A stretch of DNA of 64,000 nucleotides from Mesorhizobium amorphae (GCF_014843845.1 NZ_JHQS01000017.1:1-64000), one strand, 5' to 3'. Shown: positions 55,520-63,926, numbered from the stretch's first letter. Notes: generated by a model not told the origin, from the sequence alone. Made by a program: numbers and translations.

Positions 55520-57174
55520 TGGCTGACAGCAAAGCGAAATCCGGCCTGCTGCTCGATATCCGCAATTTGCGCATCGAGGCCACGGTCTATCCGCCGGGCG
55601 AGGCGCCGAAGAACATCGTGCTTGTCCACGACGTCTCGCTGACGCTGGAAAAGGGCAAGGTGCTCGGCCTGATCGGCGAGTCCGGTGCCGGCAAGTCGAC
55701 CATCGGCCTGTCGTCGATGGGCTATGGCCGCGGCGGCGTGCGCATCACTGGCGGCGAGGTCATCCTCAACGGCCGCGACATCCTCAAGGGCGGCAAGGAA
55801 GGGTTCCGCAAGCTGCGCGGCCGCGAAGTCTGCTATGTCGCACAGTCGGCGGCCGCGGCCTTCAACCCGGCGCACCGGCTGATGGACCAGGTGGTGGAAG
55901 CGACCCTGCTGCATGGCACGGCGACGCGCGCCGAGGCCGAAAAGCGCGCCGTCGCGCTGTTCAAGAAGCTCAGCCTGCCCAACCCCGAAACCATCGGCGA
56001 ACGCTTTCCGCACCAGGTGTCGGGCGGTCAGTTGCAGCGCGTGATGACGGCGATGGCACTGTGTTCGGAGCCGGACCTGATCGTCTTCGACGAGCCGACC
56101 ACGGCGCTCGACGTGACGACGCAGATCGATGTGCTGGCGGCGATCAAGGACGCTATCCGTGACACCCATGTGGCGGCTTTGTACATCACCCACGATCTTG
56201 CCGTGGTTGCGCAAGTGTCGGACGAGATCATGGTGCTGCGCCACGGCAGGCTGGTCGAATGGGGCGGCACCCGCCAGATCATCAAGGAACCGCGCCAGGA
56301 ATACACCAATGCGCTGGTCTCGGTGCACGAGATCGAGCACCATGAGCAGAAGCCCGGCACAACACCGTTCCTGTCGGTCAAGAACGTCACCGCCGCCTAT
56401 GGCCGCAGCCACATCAAGGTATTGAAGAACGTCTCGGTCGACATCTATCCCGGCCAGACGCTGGCTGTCGTCGGCGAGTCGGGGTCCGGCAAGTCGACGC
56501 TGGCGCGCGCCATCACCGGGCTTTTGCCGCCCGAGGACGGCACCGTCACCTTCGACGGCCGGCCGCTTGCCAACAAGCTCGCCGACCGGCCAAAGGAGGA
56601 TCTGCGCCAGCTGCAGATGATCTACCAGATGGCTGACGTGGCGATGAACCCGCGCCAGACCGTCGGCACCATCATCGGCCGACCGCTGGAATTCTACTTC
56701 GGCATACGCGGCCGCGAGCGCGACAAGCGCGTCGCCGAACTGCTCGACAAGATCGAGATGGGCAAAGGTTTCAGCGACCGCTACCCGGCCGAGCTTTCCG
56801 GCGGCCAGAAGCAGCGCGTCTGCATTGCCCGCTCGCTCGCCGCCAAGCCGAAGCTGATCATCTGCGACGAGGTGACCTCGGCGCTCGACCCGCTGGTGGC
56901 CAACGGCATCCTGAAGCTGCTGCTCGAACTGCAGAAGGAGGAGAGCGTCGCCTATCTGTTCATCACCCACGACCTAGCCACGGTGAAGTCGATCGCCGAT
57001 TCGATCGCGGTGATGTATCGCGGCGAAGTGGTCCGCTATGGGCCGAAGAGTAAGGTGCTGACGCCACCCTTCGACGCCTACACCGACCTGTTGCTGTCAT
57101 CGGTTCCCGAAATGGAGATCGGTTGGCTGGAAAAGGCGATCAAGGGACGGCGCATGGCGAGCGCCGGCAACTAG
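55519..57174 (+). CDS. ABC transporter ATP-binding protein, fused DppD-DppF type
   Basis: A 551-residue protein carrying two complete ABC ATPase domains. First domain (about 10-265): Walker A GESGAGKST, signature VSGGQLQRV, Walker B IVFDEPTTALD. Second domain (about 290-545): Walker A GESGSGKST, signature LSGGQKQRV, Walker B LIICDEVTSALD. In the second Walker B the usual DEP is DEV, as often seen in this fusion group. Both domains keep their His switch (ITHDLA). It supplies energy for the upstream permeases. A terminator lies 36 bases downstream and ends the operon. Confidence 0.95.
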   Translation: MADSKAKSGLLLDIRNLRIEATVYPPGEAPKNIVLVHDVSLTLEKGKVLGLIGESGAGKSTIGLSSMGYGRGGVRITGGEVILNGRDILKGGKEGFRKLRGREVCYVAQSAAAAFNPAHRLMDQVVEATLLHGTATRAEAEKRAVALFKKLSLPNPETIGERFPHQVSGGQLQRVMTAMALCSEPDLIVFDEPTTALDVTTQIDVLAAIKDAIRDTHVAALYITHDLAVVAQVSDEIMVLRHGRLVEWGGTRQIIKEPRQEYTNALVSVHEIEHHEQKPGTTPFLSVKNVTAAYGRSHIKVLKNVSVDIYPGQTLAVVGESGSGKSTLARAITGLLPPEDGTVTFDGRPLANKLADRPKEDLRQLQMIYQMADVAMNPRQTVGTIIGRPLEFYFGIRGRERDKRVAELLDKIEMGKGFSDRYPAELSGGQKQRVCIARSLAAKPKLIICDEVTSALDPLVANGILKLLLELQKEESVAYLFITHDLATVKSIADSIAVMYRGEVVRYGPKSKVLTPPFDAYTDLLLSSVPEMEIGWLEKAIKGRRMASAGN

Positions 57175-57210
57175 GGGCGAAATCCGGAAAACACTGTTTC
57201 ACGAGCAACG

Positions 57211-57241
57211 CGCCGCGTGTCCCAGAGACCCGCGGCGTTTT
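57211..57241 (+). terminator. intrinsic terminator of the peptide-importer operon
   Basis: CGCCGCG pairs with CGCGGCG, with an extra GTC/GAC pair block inside, and is followed directly by TTTT. It lies between the fused ATPase gene and the phosphodiesterase gene, which therefore probably has its own promoter or depends on read-through. Confidence 0.8.
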
Positions 57242-57261
57242 GATTTCAACTAACACATCGC

Positions 57262-58113
57262 ATGGAGCAGCCCGTGGCGCTCGAGACCAAACTTCTGCTC
57301 ATAATCCTTGATGGCGTGCCTTATCGGAACTGGCGCCGGCTGATGGGCAATCTCGAAGGCTGGGTGCAGTCGGGCGAGGCGCGCGTGTGGAAGATGCGCT
57401 CGGTGCTGCCATCGACCTCGGCCTGCTGCTATGCCTCGATTCACACCGGGGTGTCGCCGCAGGTGCACGGCATCCTGTCCAACGAGAACCGGTTCCGGGT
57501 CAAGCAGCCGGACATCTTCTCCGAGATCAGCAGGGCCGGCGGCAAGACCGGCGCGGTCACCCATTCCTACTGGTCCGAATTCTTCCGGTCCTATCCGTTC
57601 GATCTGGTCGAGGACATGGAGTTCGACGAACCGGGCGGGCCGATCACCCATGGACGCTTCCACACCATGACCGGCTACAACCTCAAGAACCAGATGACGC
57701 CGAGCGACGTCGACCTGTTCGCGACGCTGACCATGCTGACCAGGCGCCAGGGCATCAACTATGGCATCCTGCACAGCTGCACGCTGGACTCGATGGGCCA
57801 TCGCTTCGGCCATGACTGCCACGAGATGGACCATGCCGTCTACGCAATGGACGCCATGCTCGCCGCCTTCCTGCCTGGCTGGCGAGCCGCCGGCTATGAG
57901 GTGATCGTCACCGCCGATCATGGCCAGACGGATCGCGGTCATCATGGCGGCCATGACGACGAGATGCAGGATTTCGCGCTGTACTATTTCGGGCCCGGCA
58001 AAGGGCCGCAAGCCGACACGTTGCTCGACCAGCTGCAGCTCGCGCCGACGGTGCTGAAGCGCCTCGGCGTGCCGGTGCCGGCGACGATGAAGGCGAAGCC
58101 GTTTTTGGGATGA
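57262..58113 (+). CDS. alkaline phosphatase superfamily / type I phosphodiesterase-like protein
   Basis: A 283-residue protein of the nucleotide pyrophosphatase/phosphodiesterase branch. Metal and nucleophile positions are LLIILDGVPYRN (Asp, near residue 15), LPSTSACCYASIHTG (Thr/Ser nucleophile region, near 53), HSCTLDSMGHRFG (Asp and His, near 171), VTADHGQTDRGHHGG (Asp-His, near 216) and a later His. The protein has no signal peptide and is shorter than most members. It lies downstream of the peptide importer but behind a terminator. Substrate unknown; a phosphonate or phosphodiester is likely. Confidence 0.88.
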   Translation: MEQPVALETKLLLIILDGVPYRNWRRLMGNLEGWVQSGEARVWKMRSVLPSTSACCYASIHTGVSPQVHGILSNENRFRVKQPDIFSEISRAGGKTGAVTHSYWSEFFRSYPFDLVEDMEFDEPGGPITHGRFHTMTGYNLKNQMTPSDVDLFATLTMLTRRQGINYGILHSCTLDSMGHRFGHDCHEMDHAVYAMDAMLAAFLPGWRAAGYEVIVTADHGQTDRGHHGGHDDEMQDFALYYFGPGKGPQADTLLDQLQLAPTVLKRLGVPVPATMKAKPFLG

Positions 58114-58143
58114 CGGAGGAGGCGACCACCAAAGTTCGCGGCC

Positions 58144-58277
58144 CCCTCTCCCCGTCACTATACGGGGAGAGGGTAAGGGTGAGGGGCAGCGCGAACGTTG
58201 AATATGAATAGCGAACGCGGGTGCCGCCCCTCATCCGCCTGCCGGCACCTTCTCCCCGTATAGAGACGGGGAGAAGG
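58144..58277. repeat. second RIME-like intergenic mosaic palindrome
   Basis: Two 12-base hairpins, CCCTCTCCCCGT/ACGGGGAGAGGG at 58144-58173 and CCTTCTCCCCGT/ACGGGGAGAAGG at 58248-58277, are also near complements of each other. Between them lie GAGGGGC and GCCCCTC, which pair further. The element resembles the one at 26464-26608 in layout and in its CTTCTCCCC core, but the sequence has diverged. It sits between the phosphodiesterase and the sigma-factor gene. Confidence 0.8.
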
Positions 58278-58395
58278 CTACACTCTGGCAACACCCGCGC
58301 TCTTCGGTTAGCCTCCCAAAATTCCTTGGCGGAGGATGAACCTTTTTGGACCGATCGGCGACAGAGCAGACAGGAGCCAGGCGGCTCGACCGGCC

Positions 58396-58962
58396 ATGAC
58401 GGCAGCGACGGAGACCGATCGCGCGCTTGTCGACCGGGTCGCGAAGGGCGACAGGGCCGCCGTGCGGCTCCTGTTCATGCGCCACCACGCGCGGGTCTAT
58501 CGCTTCGTGGTGCGCCAGACGGGATCGGAAATGATGGCCGACGATATCGCGAACGAGGTCTTTCTCGAGCTCTGGCGCCAGGCGCCGGGCTTCGAAGGAC
58601 GCTCGGAAGTCTCGACATGGCTGCTCGGCATTGCCCGCTTCAAGGCGCTGTCCTTGCTGCGCAAGAAAAAGGAAGACTGGATCGACGACGATGACGCGGC
58701 GCAGGTCCCCGACAGCGCCGACACGCCGGAAGTCGTCACCATGAAGGACGACAAGGCTGCCGCCTTGCGGCGGTTCATCGATGCGCTGCCGGAAGAGCAC
58801 CGCACGGTGATCGACCTTGCCTACTACCATGGCCAGTCGGTGACAGAGATCGGCGAGGTGCTCGGCATTCCGGTCGCCACCGTCAAGACCCGGATGTTCT
58901 ACGCCCGCAAGAAACTCGGCGAAGCCTTGAAAGCCGCCGGTTACGACAGGGGGTGGCCATGA
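58396..58962 (+). CDS. ECF-type RNA polymerase sigma factor
   Basis: A 188-residue extracytoplasmic-function sigma factor. Region 2 covers DRVAKGDRAAVRLLFMRHH through DDIANEVFLELWRQAPGFEG and STWLLGIARFKAL; region 4 covers LPEEHRTVIDLAYYHGQSVTEIGEVLGIP and TVKTRMFYARKKL. The linker between is acidic (DWIDDDDAAQVPD). The ATG at 58396 gives the usual length; an in-frame ATG at 58336 has GGAGG too close to it (no spacer). It overlaps the anti-sigma gene by four bases, the standard sigma/anti-sigma coupling. Confidence 0.94.
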   Translation: MTAATETDRALVDRVAKGDRAAVRLLFMRHHARVYRFVVRQTGSEMMADDIANEVFLELWRQAPGFEGRSEVSTWLLGIARFKALSLLRKKKEDWIDDDDAAQVPDSADTPEVVTMKDDKAAALRRFIDALPEEHRTVIDLAYYHGQSVTEIGEVLGIPVATVKTRMFYARKKLGEALKAAGYDRGWP

Positions 58963-59627
58963 GTGCCGCTGAAAAAATGTCGCGCCGCGACGAGATGGAA
59001 ACACTGCTGCCGTTCTACCTGAACGGCTCGTTGGAAGGTGCTGAACTGGAAGCCGTCGAGGAATGGCTGGCGACCGATCCGGCGGCACTTGCCGCGCTCG
59101 GTGAGGCGGAGGCCGAATTCTCGGGCACCGCCGCCGCCAACGAGGCGATCCGCCCGCCGGCCGATGCGCTCAGCCGGTTTGCCAAGGCGCTCGACGCCGA
59201 GGCCGGCCCGGCGCGCGCTCCGGCAGGTCAATCATGGCTGGCGCAGGCTTTCAACCGCTTCATGGCGGTGCCGGTCGGCGTCGCCTGGGCGGCGGCCGCG
59301 GTGCTGCTGGCGCTCGTCGTGGTGCAGTCCTTCGTGCAGCCGGGCGGCAAGGGCAATGATTTCGAAATTGCCGGCACTGAAGACGATCTGGCAAAAATGC
59401 CGTTCGCCCTGGTCAAGTTCAAGCCGGAGGCGAAGATCTCGGACATCGCCGTCTTCCTCGGCGAGAACGGGCTGAAGATCGCTGGCGGGCCGACCGCCGA
59501 TGGTGTCTTCCGCATCGCCATCGCGGCCGAGACCGCTGCCGACTACGAGAAGCTGGTCAGCCTTATTGCCGCCCAGCCTTTCGCGGATGCTGTGATCGAG
59601 GGAAGGAAACCGGCGAGTGGCGGCTAA
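58959..59627 (+). CDS. membrane anti-sigma factor
   Basis: A 222-residue protein placed directly after the sigma factor. The cytoplasmic N-terminus contains METLLPFYLNGSLEGAELEAVEEWLATDPA, the helical anti-sigma domain form, but without the HxxxCxxC zinc motif, so it is a zinc-free variant. One membrane helix follows (VGVAWAAAAVLLALVVV, about residues 102-120). The rest, about 100 residues, is extracytoplasmic and compact (PFALVKFKPEAKISDIAVFL, IAAQPFADAVIEG), resembling a small peptidase-inhibitor or prodomain-like fold. It overlaps the next gene, a subtilase, by 11 bases. Confidence 0.85.
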   Translation: MSAAEKMSRRDEMETLLPFYLNGSLEGAELEAVEEWLATDPAALAALGEAEAEFSGTAAANEAIRPPADALSRFAKALDAEAGPARAPAGQSWLAQAFNRFMAVPVGVAWAAAAVLLALVVVQSFVQPGGKGNDFEIAGTEDDLAKMPFALVKFKPEAKISDIAVFLGENGLKIAGGPTADGVFRIAIAAETAADYEKLVSLIAAQPFADAVIEGRKPASGG

Positions 59628-61071
59628 AGCGGTCATCGGATTTGCTGGATTTTTGCTGGCGGCGACGACAATCGCCGCCACGCCCGTTTTTGCGCAGAGC
59701 ACGAACCAGCCGCAGCCGAAAACCGACTGTCTCGACCGGACGAATGCGGCCGGCGCCGACTGCGCCAACGACGATGGTGGCGGAACGCCCGGCGCGACGG
59801 GCGCCGTCTTTCTCCCGGCGCTGATCGTCGACCTGTTCCCCAATCCTACCGGAGGCGGCGGGACGCCGTTGCCGACGCCCGACCCGCGTCGCGATCCGGC
59901 CAGCGCTTTGCCTTCGCCGGCCGCGCCCGCCGATGCACCGGTGGTTCCGGCCGCCGTGCCTGGCGGTCCGGTCATTTCGCCGACCGATCTCGTCGCCACC
60001 GTGCCGCAGCGCGCCATCGTCGGTGACTACGTGCCCGACGAGGTACTGGTCACGGTCGACGGCGATGCCGGCGTCGTGCAGCAGATCGCCGCTTCCTTCG
60101 GCCTCGAAGTGCGCTCGCAGCGCCAGTCGCGGCTGCTGGGCACCACACTGGCGCGCTTCGGTATTCTCGACGGCCGCCCGGTCGGCGTCGTGCTGGCGCA
60201 GTTGGCCGCCGACGGCCGCACAAGGCGGCGCGAGCCCAACCATGTCTATTCGCTGCAGCAGGCGGCCGCCATCGTCAACTATGCCTTCGACCGCATCGAA
60301 CTCGACGAGAAGCAGGCCAGCGGTGAGAATGTGCGCATCGCCGTCATCGACACCGGCATCGACGACACCAATCCGGCGCTCTCCGGCGTCATCGCCGACC
60401 AGTTCGACGCCATGCCCGACGTGCCGATCGAAAAGCGCGACCACGGCACCTCGATCGATGGCCTGATCGCCGGCATCGGTGAGCTGAAGGGCATGGCGCC
60501 CGGCGCGAAGATCTACCACGCCCGCGCCTTCGAGGGCGGCAAGTCGACCATGGACGTCATCCTTTCGGCGCTCGACTGGGCGGCCGAGCAGGATGTGCGC
60601 ATCATCAACATGAGCTTCGTCGGCCCCAAGAACGACCTGCTCGGCATCGCCTGCCGCAACGCCCGTGCGCTCGGCATCGTCCTGGTTGCCGCCGCCGGCA
60701 ACAACGGGCCGAAGGCGCCTTATGGCTACCCGGCCGCCTTCGACGGCGTCATCGCCGTCACTGCCACCGATGCCAAGGACGGGCTGATGCCGCAGGCCAA
60801 TCGCGGCGCCTACGTCTTCATCTCCGCCCCCGGCGTCGAGATGGTGGCACCGAGCGGCGCCGGCTCCGAAGTGGTCACCGGCACCTCGTTCGCGGCGGCG
60901 ATCGTGAGCGGGGCCGTCGCCAATCTGATCCACATCGCGCCCGACCGCTCGGCCGACGAGATCGAGAAGACGCTGGCGGCAACGGCCAGGGATCTCGGCC
61001 CGAAGGGCCGCGACAATGATTTCGGCTATGGCCTGCTGGACACCAAGGCGGCAGAGGCGGCGAAGGAATAA
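59617..61071 (+). CDS. exported S8 (subtilisin-like) serine protease
   Basis: A 484-residue secreted protease. A signal peptide (VIGFAGFLLAATTIAATPVFA) is followed by a Pro/Ala/Gly-rich spacer to about residue 115, a prodomain-like segment (VPDEVLVTVDGDAGVV through RREPNHVYSLQQ), and the S8 catalytic domain from about 235. The triad is complete: Asp in IAVIDTGIDD, His in KRDHGTSIDG and Ser in GTSFAAAIVSGA, with the oxyanion Asn in AAGNNGP. The GTG start at 59617 lies inside the end of the anti-sigma gene, so the three genes form one coupled unit. Confidence 0.93.
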   Translation: MAAKAVIGFAGFLLAATTIAATPVFAQSTNQPQPKTDCLDRTNAAGADCANDDGGGTPGATGAVFLPALIVDLFPNPTGGGGTPLPTPDPRRDPASALPSPAAPADAPVVPAAVPGGPVISPTDLVATVPQRAIVGDYVPDEVLVTVDGDAGVVQQIAASFGLEVRSQRQSRLLGTTLARFGILDGRPVGVVLAQLAADGRTRRREPNHVYSLQQAAAIVNYAFDRIELDEKQASGENVRIAVIDTGIDDTNPALSGVIADQFDAMPDVPIEKRDHGTSIDGLIAGIGELKGMAPGAKIYHARAFEGGKSTMDVILSALDWAAEQDVRIINMSFVGPKNDLLGIACRNARALGIVLVAAAGNNGPKAPYGYPAAFDGVIAVTATDAKDGLMPQANRGAYVFISAPGVEMVAPSGAGSEVVTGTSFAAAIVSGAVANLIHIAPDRSADEIEKTLAATARDLGPKGRDNDFGYGLLDTKAAEAAKE

Positions 61072-61082
61072 GTTGCACCTAC

Positions 61083-61134
61083 AGGCTGTGTGAGATTCAG
61101 GTCAGGCCGGCCCCACCTGAACATCACATAGCCT
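61083..61134. terminator. long imperfect hairpin between convergent genes
   Basis: Bases 61083-61102 pair with 61115-61134 in 18 of 20 positions (one G-T among them) around a GC-rich 12-base loop. The hairpin begins 12 bases after the protease stop codon and reaches the aglR stop codon on the other strand. No T run follows, but the stem length is suited to block or protect both transcripts. Confidence 0.6.
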
Positions 61135-62152
61135 ATGGCGCCCCAGCAACCGATCCCCGCACCACCAGGTCGACCGGCCAGACTTCGCCGCGGGCGCCCT
61201 CTTCCAGCCCGGAAATCCGCGCCGCCAGCCGTTCGGCGACGCGCGCGCCTGCGAGACGGATCGACGATCGCGTCGTCGACAGCGGCACGGAAAAATTCTC
61301 CGGCTTCAGCCATGGGAAGACGTCGTCATGGGCGATCAGCGACAGGTCGCCTGGGATGGTCAGGCCGAGATCGCGCACCGCGCGCACCACGCCCAGCGCC
61401 ATGATCAGGCTGGAGCAGGCGATCGCCGTCGGCGGCTCGCTCTGCTCAAGCAGGCGCCGGGCAGCGCGATAGCCGTTCTCCTCGGTCATAGTCACGGAGC
61501 AGATATGGCGCTCGCCGAGCGTCAGGCCGCTGGCAGTGAGTGCCCGGCGCATGCCACGCTCGCGATGGATGGCGAAGGTCTCGCGGTCGTCGCCATTGAT
61601 CAGCGCCAGCCGCCGGTGGCCGAGCTGGATCAGCAGCCGCGCCGCCTCGTGGAAGGCACCTTCATTGTCGATGTCGGTGAAGGGGTAGTCGAAGCCGAAG
61701 CCCTCACTGCGGCCGTGGACGATGAAGGGGATGCCGAGCGTATTGAGCAACGCCACTCGCCGGTCAACTGGCCGCGGCGAGGAGATGTAGACGGCGTCGA
61801 CCTGCCGGTTGGCGACGATGCGGCGGTAGGTGGTCTCCTGGTCATCGGCGTCAGCCGGGGACAGCACCAGGTCGAGCTCGTGCGAACGGGCATAGTCGCC
61901 GAGGCCCGAGAGGAATTCGACGAAATGCGGGTCGATCTCGACGGCCGCACCGGTCGGCAGCACATAGCCGATCATCCCGGTCTTGCCGGTGGCCAGCCGG
62001 CGCGCGCTCGGATTGGGGCGGTAGCCATGGCGCTTGGCTGCGTCTATCACGCGCCGCCGCGTTTCCTCGTTGACCTCCGGATAGCCGTTCAGCGCGCGGC
62101 TTACCGTCGTCTGCGAAAGCGCCAGCATGTGCGAGAGCTGCTTCAGGTTCAC
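61133..62152 (-). CDS. aglR: LacI family repressor of alpha-glucoside uptake
   Basis: A 339-residue LacI-type regulator. The headpiece is NLKQLSHMLALSQTTVSRALNGYPEVN with a hinge helix NPSARRLATG, and the effector domain contains YVLPTGAAVEIDPHFVEFLSGL and HDDVFPWL. It is divergent from the aglE binding-protein gene, the same layout as aglR-aglEFGAK in Sinorhizobium, so the name is given from context and family. Two identical palindromes in the 361-base space between the genes are likely its operators. The inducer would be an alpha-glucoside such as sucrose, trehalose or maltose. Confidence 0.88.
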   Translation of the reverse strand: MNLKQLSHMLALSQTTVSRALNGYPEVNEETRRRVIDAAKRHGYRPNPSARRLATGKTGMIGYVLPTGAAVEIDPHFVEFLSGLGDYARSHELDLVLSPADADDQETTYRRIVANRQVDAVYISSPRPVDRRVALLNTLGIPFIVHGRSEGFGFDYPFTDIDNEGAFHEAARLLIQLGHRRLALINGDDRETFAIHRERGMRRALTASGLTLGERHICSVTMTEENGYRAARRLLEQSEPPTAIACSSLIMALGVVRAVRDLGLTIPGDLSLIAHDDVFPWLKPENFSVPLSTTRSSIRLAGARVAERLAARISGLEEGARGEVWPVDLVVRGSVAGAP

Positions 62153-62170
62153 CGGAGGCCTCCAAGCCTC

Positions 62171-62180
62171 AAAGCGCTTT
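62171..62180. promoter_or_regulatory. LacI-family operator, distal copy (aglR side)
   Basis: AAAGCGCTTT, a perfect palindrome with the central CG expected for LacI-family operators, starts 19 bases upstream of the aglR start codon, placed to repress aglR itself. The same ten bases recur at 62391-62400. Confidence 0.75.
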
Positions 62181-62282
62181 TAATTTTGAATCCGAGCGGT
62201 GCCAAGGCTGGCGCTGCCGAACAGAGCAAGCATACGCACTGGTCTGGCCAGTTTGAAGCAGAATTGCTGTTGCGCCGCCATA

Positions 62283-62304
62283 AAACTGTGCTGCAGTGCA
62301 GTTT
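62283..62304. promoter_or_regulatory. 22-base imperfect palindrome midway in the agl control region
   Basis: AAACTG and CAGTTT flank a CTGCAG core at equal spacing, giving a 22-base near-palindrome. It differs from the LacI-type sites and lies between them. It could bind another regulator or form a stem in RNA; I cannot name the factor. Confidence 0.4.
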
Positions 62305-62388
62305 AGCTGCCGCTTATTTGCCGAAACTAAATCGATTAGCCAGCCACCCTCTTGACTCCCGAGCGATTCAATGGCGAGATCAAAAAGA

Positions 62389-62402
62389 CCAAAGCGCTTT
62401 GG
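62389..62402. promoter_or_regulatory. LacI-family operator, proximal copy (aglE side)
   Basis: CCAAAGCGCTTTGG is a perfect 14-base palindrome with a central CG. It lies 112 bases before the aglE start codon, just downstream of a TTGACT element at 62352-62357 that could be the -35 of the aglE promoter. Confidence 0.8.
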
Positions 62403-62513
62403 AAGACTCTTCGAAAGGTTGCGGTTCCTTTCTGACTGAGTCACAGTCCTGCGGCGTCGGCGGGCGGAATGGAGGTTCCGTCCGGGTGTTCATGACCACT
62501 GGGAGGAATAGCG

Positions 62514-63869
62514 ATGAAGAAAATGCTTCTGCTGGGCGCTGCGTTCGCAACGCTCGCCCTGAGCCTGCCGGCACAAGCCGAACTGAAGTTCAAGCCGGGC
62601 GAGGACCCGCGCTTCAACTGGGCGAATTACGAAGAGCTGAAGAAGGTCGATCTCAAGGGTGAGACGCTGACCATCTTCGGGCCGTGGCGCGGCGAGGACG
62701 AGGGCCTTATCCGCACCGTTCTCGAATATTTCCAGGACGCCACCGGCGTCGAGATCAAATACTCCTCATCCGAGAATTACGAACAGCAGATCGTCATCGA
62801 CACCCAGGCAGGCAGCCCGCCCAACATCGCCGTGCTGCCGCAGCCCGGCCTGATCCAGGACCTGGCCTCCAAGGGCCTTCTGACGCCGCTCGGCGACGAC
62901 ACCGCCAAATGGGTCAAGGACAATTACGGCGCCGGCCAATCCTGGGTCGACCTCGGCACCTTCAAGGACAAGGACGGCAAGCCCGGCTTCTTCGCCTTCC
63001 CCTACAAGGCCGACGTGAAATCGCTGGTCTGGTACTCGCCGGACAATTTCGAGGAAGCCGGCTACAAGGTGCCGAAGACGCAGGAAGAGCTGGCTGAGCT
63101 TGAGAAGAAGATTATCGCCGACGGCGGCACGCCTTGGTGCATCGGGCTCGGCTCCGGCGGAGCCACCGGCTGGCCGGCGACTGACTGGGTCGAAGACATC
63201 ATGCTGCGCACCCAGCCGCCTGAAACCTACGACAAGTGGGTGAAGAACGAGATCCCGTTCAACGATCCGGCAGTCGTCAACGCCATCGACATTTTCGGCA
63301 AGATCGCCACCGACGACAAGATGGTCGACGGCGGCGCCAAGGCGGTTGCCGCGACCGACTTCCGCGACAGCCCGAAAGGCCTCTTCGCGGTGCCGCCGAA
63401 ATGCTATCTGCACCACCAGGCATCGTTCATCCCGACCTTCTTCCCTGAGGGCACCAAGGTGGGGCAGGACGCCGACTTCTTCTACTTCCCGCCTTACGCT
63501 TCCAAGCCTGAGCTCGGCACCCCGGTTCTCGGTGCCGGCACGCTGGCCATGATTACCAAGGATAGCAAGGCGGCGCGCGCCTTCATCGAATTCCTGAAGA
63601 TGCCGCTGGCGCATGAGATCTGGATGGCCCAGGGCGGCTTTGTGACGCCGTTCAAGTCGGTCAATAAGGAAGCTTATGCCAGCGACGCACTGAGGAAGCA
63701 GGGCGAGATCCTGGCCAACGCCTCGACCTTCCGCTTCGACGGCTCCGACCTGATGCCGGGCAAGATCGGCGCCGGTTCCTTCTGGACCGGCATGATCGAC
63801 CTGGTCGGCGGCAAGTCGGCCCAGGATGTCGCCACCGACATCCAGAAGAGCTGGGACGCCATCAAGTAA
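62514..63869 (+). CDS. aglE: alpha-glucoside ABC transporter substrate-binding protein
   Basis: A 451-residue family-1 solute-binding protein. The signal peptide is MKKMLLLGAAFATLALSLPAQA, cut before ELKFKPGEDPRF. The mature protein has GETLTIFGPWRGEDEGLI, TQAGSPPNIAVLPQPGLIQD, ATGWPATDWVEDIMLR and the C-terminal FIEFLKMPLAHEIWMAQGG, consistent with AglE. The ATG at 62514 has a strong GGGAGGAA site. It is the first gene of the expected aglEFGAK operon; the next genes fall outside the window. Sucrose, maltose and trehalose are the known ligands of this family. Confidence 0.92.
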   Translation: MKKMLLLGAAFATLALSLPAQAELKFKPGEDPRFNWANYEELKKVDLKGETLTIFGPWRGEDEGLIRTVLEYFQDATGVEIKYSSSENYEQQIVIDTQAGSPPNIAVLPQPGLIQDLASKGLLTPLGDDTAKWVKDNYGAGQSWVDLGTFKDKDGKPGFFAFPYKADVKSLVWYSPDNFEEAGYKVPKTQEELAELEKKIIADGGTPWCIGLGSGGATGWPATDWVEDIMLRTQPPETYDKWVKNEIPFNDPAVVNAIDIFGKIATDDKMVDGGAKAVAATDFRDSPKGLFAVPPKCYLHHQASFIPTFFPEGTKVGQDADFFYFPPYASKPELGTPVLGAGTLAMITKDSKAARAFIEFLKMPLAHEIWMAQGGFVTPFKSVNKEAYASDALRKQGEILANASTFRFDGSDLMPGKIGAGSFWTGMIDLVGGKSAQDVATDIQKSWDAIK

Positions 63870-63901
63870 GCCGCCGATGGCAGGCTTACCCGTCGTGACA
63901 G

Positions 63902-63926
63902 GATCCGGGCCTCGATGGCCCGGATC
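63902..63926 (+). other. perfect intercistronic hairpin after aglE
   Basis: GATCCGGGCC at 63902-63911 pairs perfectly with GGCCCGGATC at 63917-63926 around TCGAT, with no T run after it. A stem of this strength just after a binding-protein gene is the usual way to stabilise that part of the mRNA and give more binding protein than membrane subunits. No gene was identified between here and the window end. Confidence 0.65.

Noticed and set aside
55294..56970. A 558-codon minus-strand open frame opposite the fused ATPase gene
   Set aside because: The ATPase motifs on the plus strand are unambiguous; this is their reverse complement.
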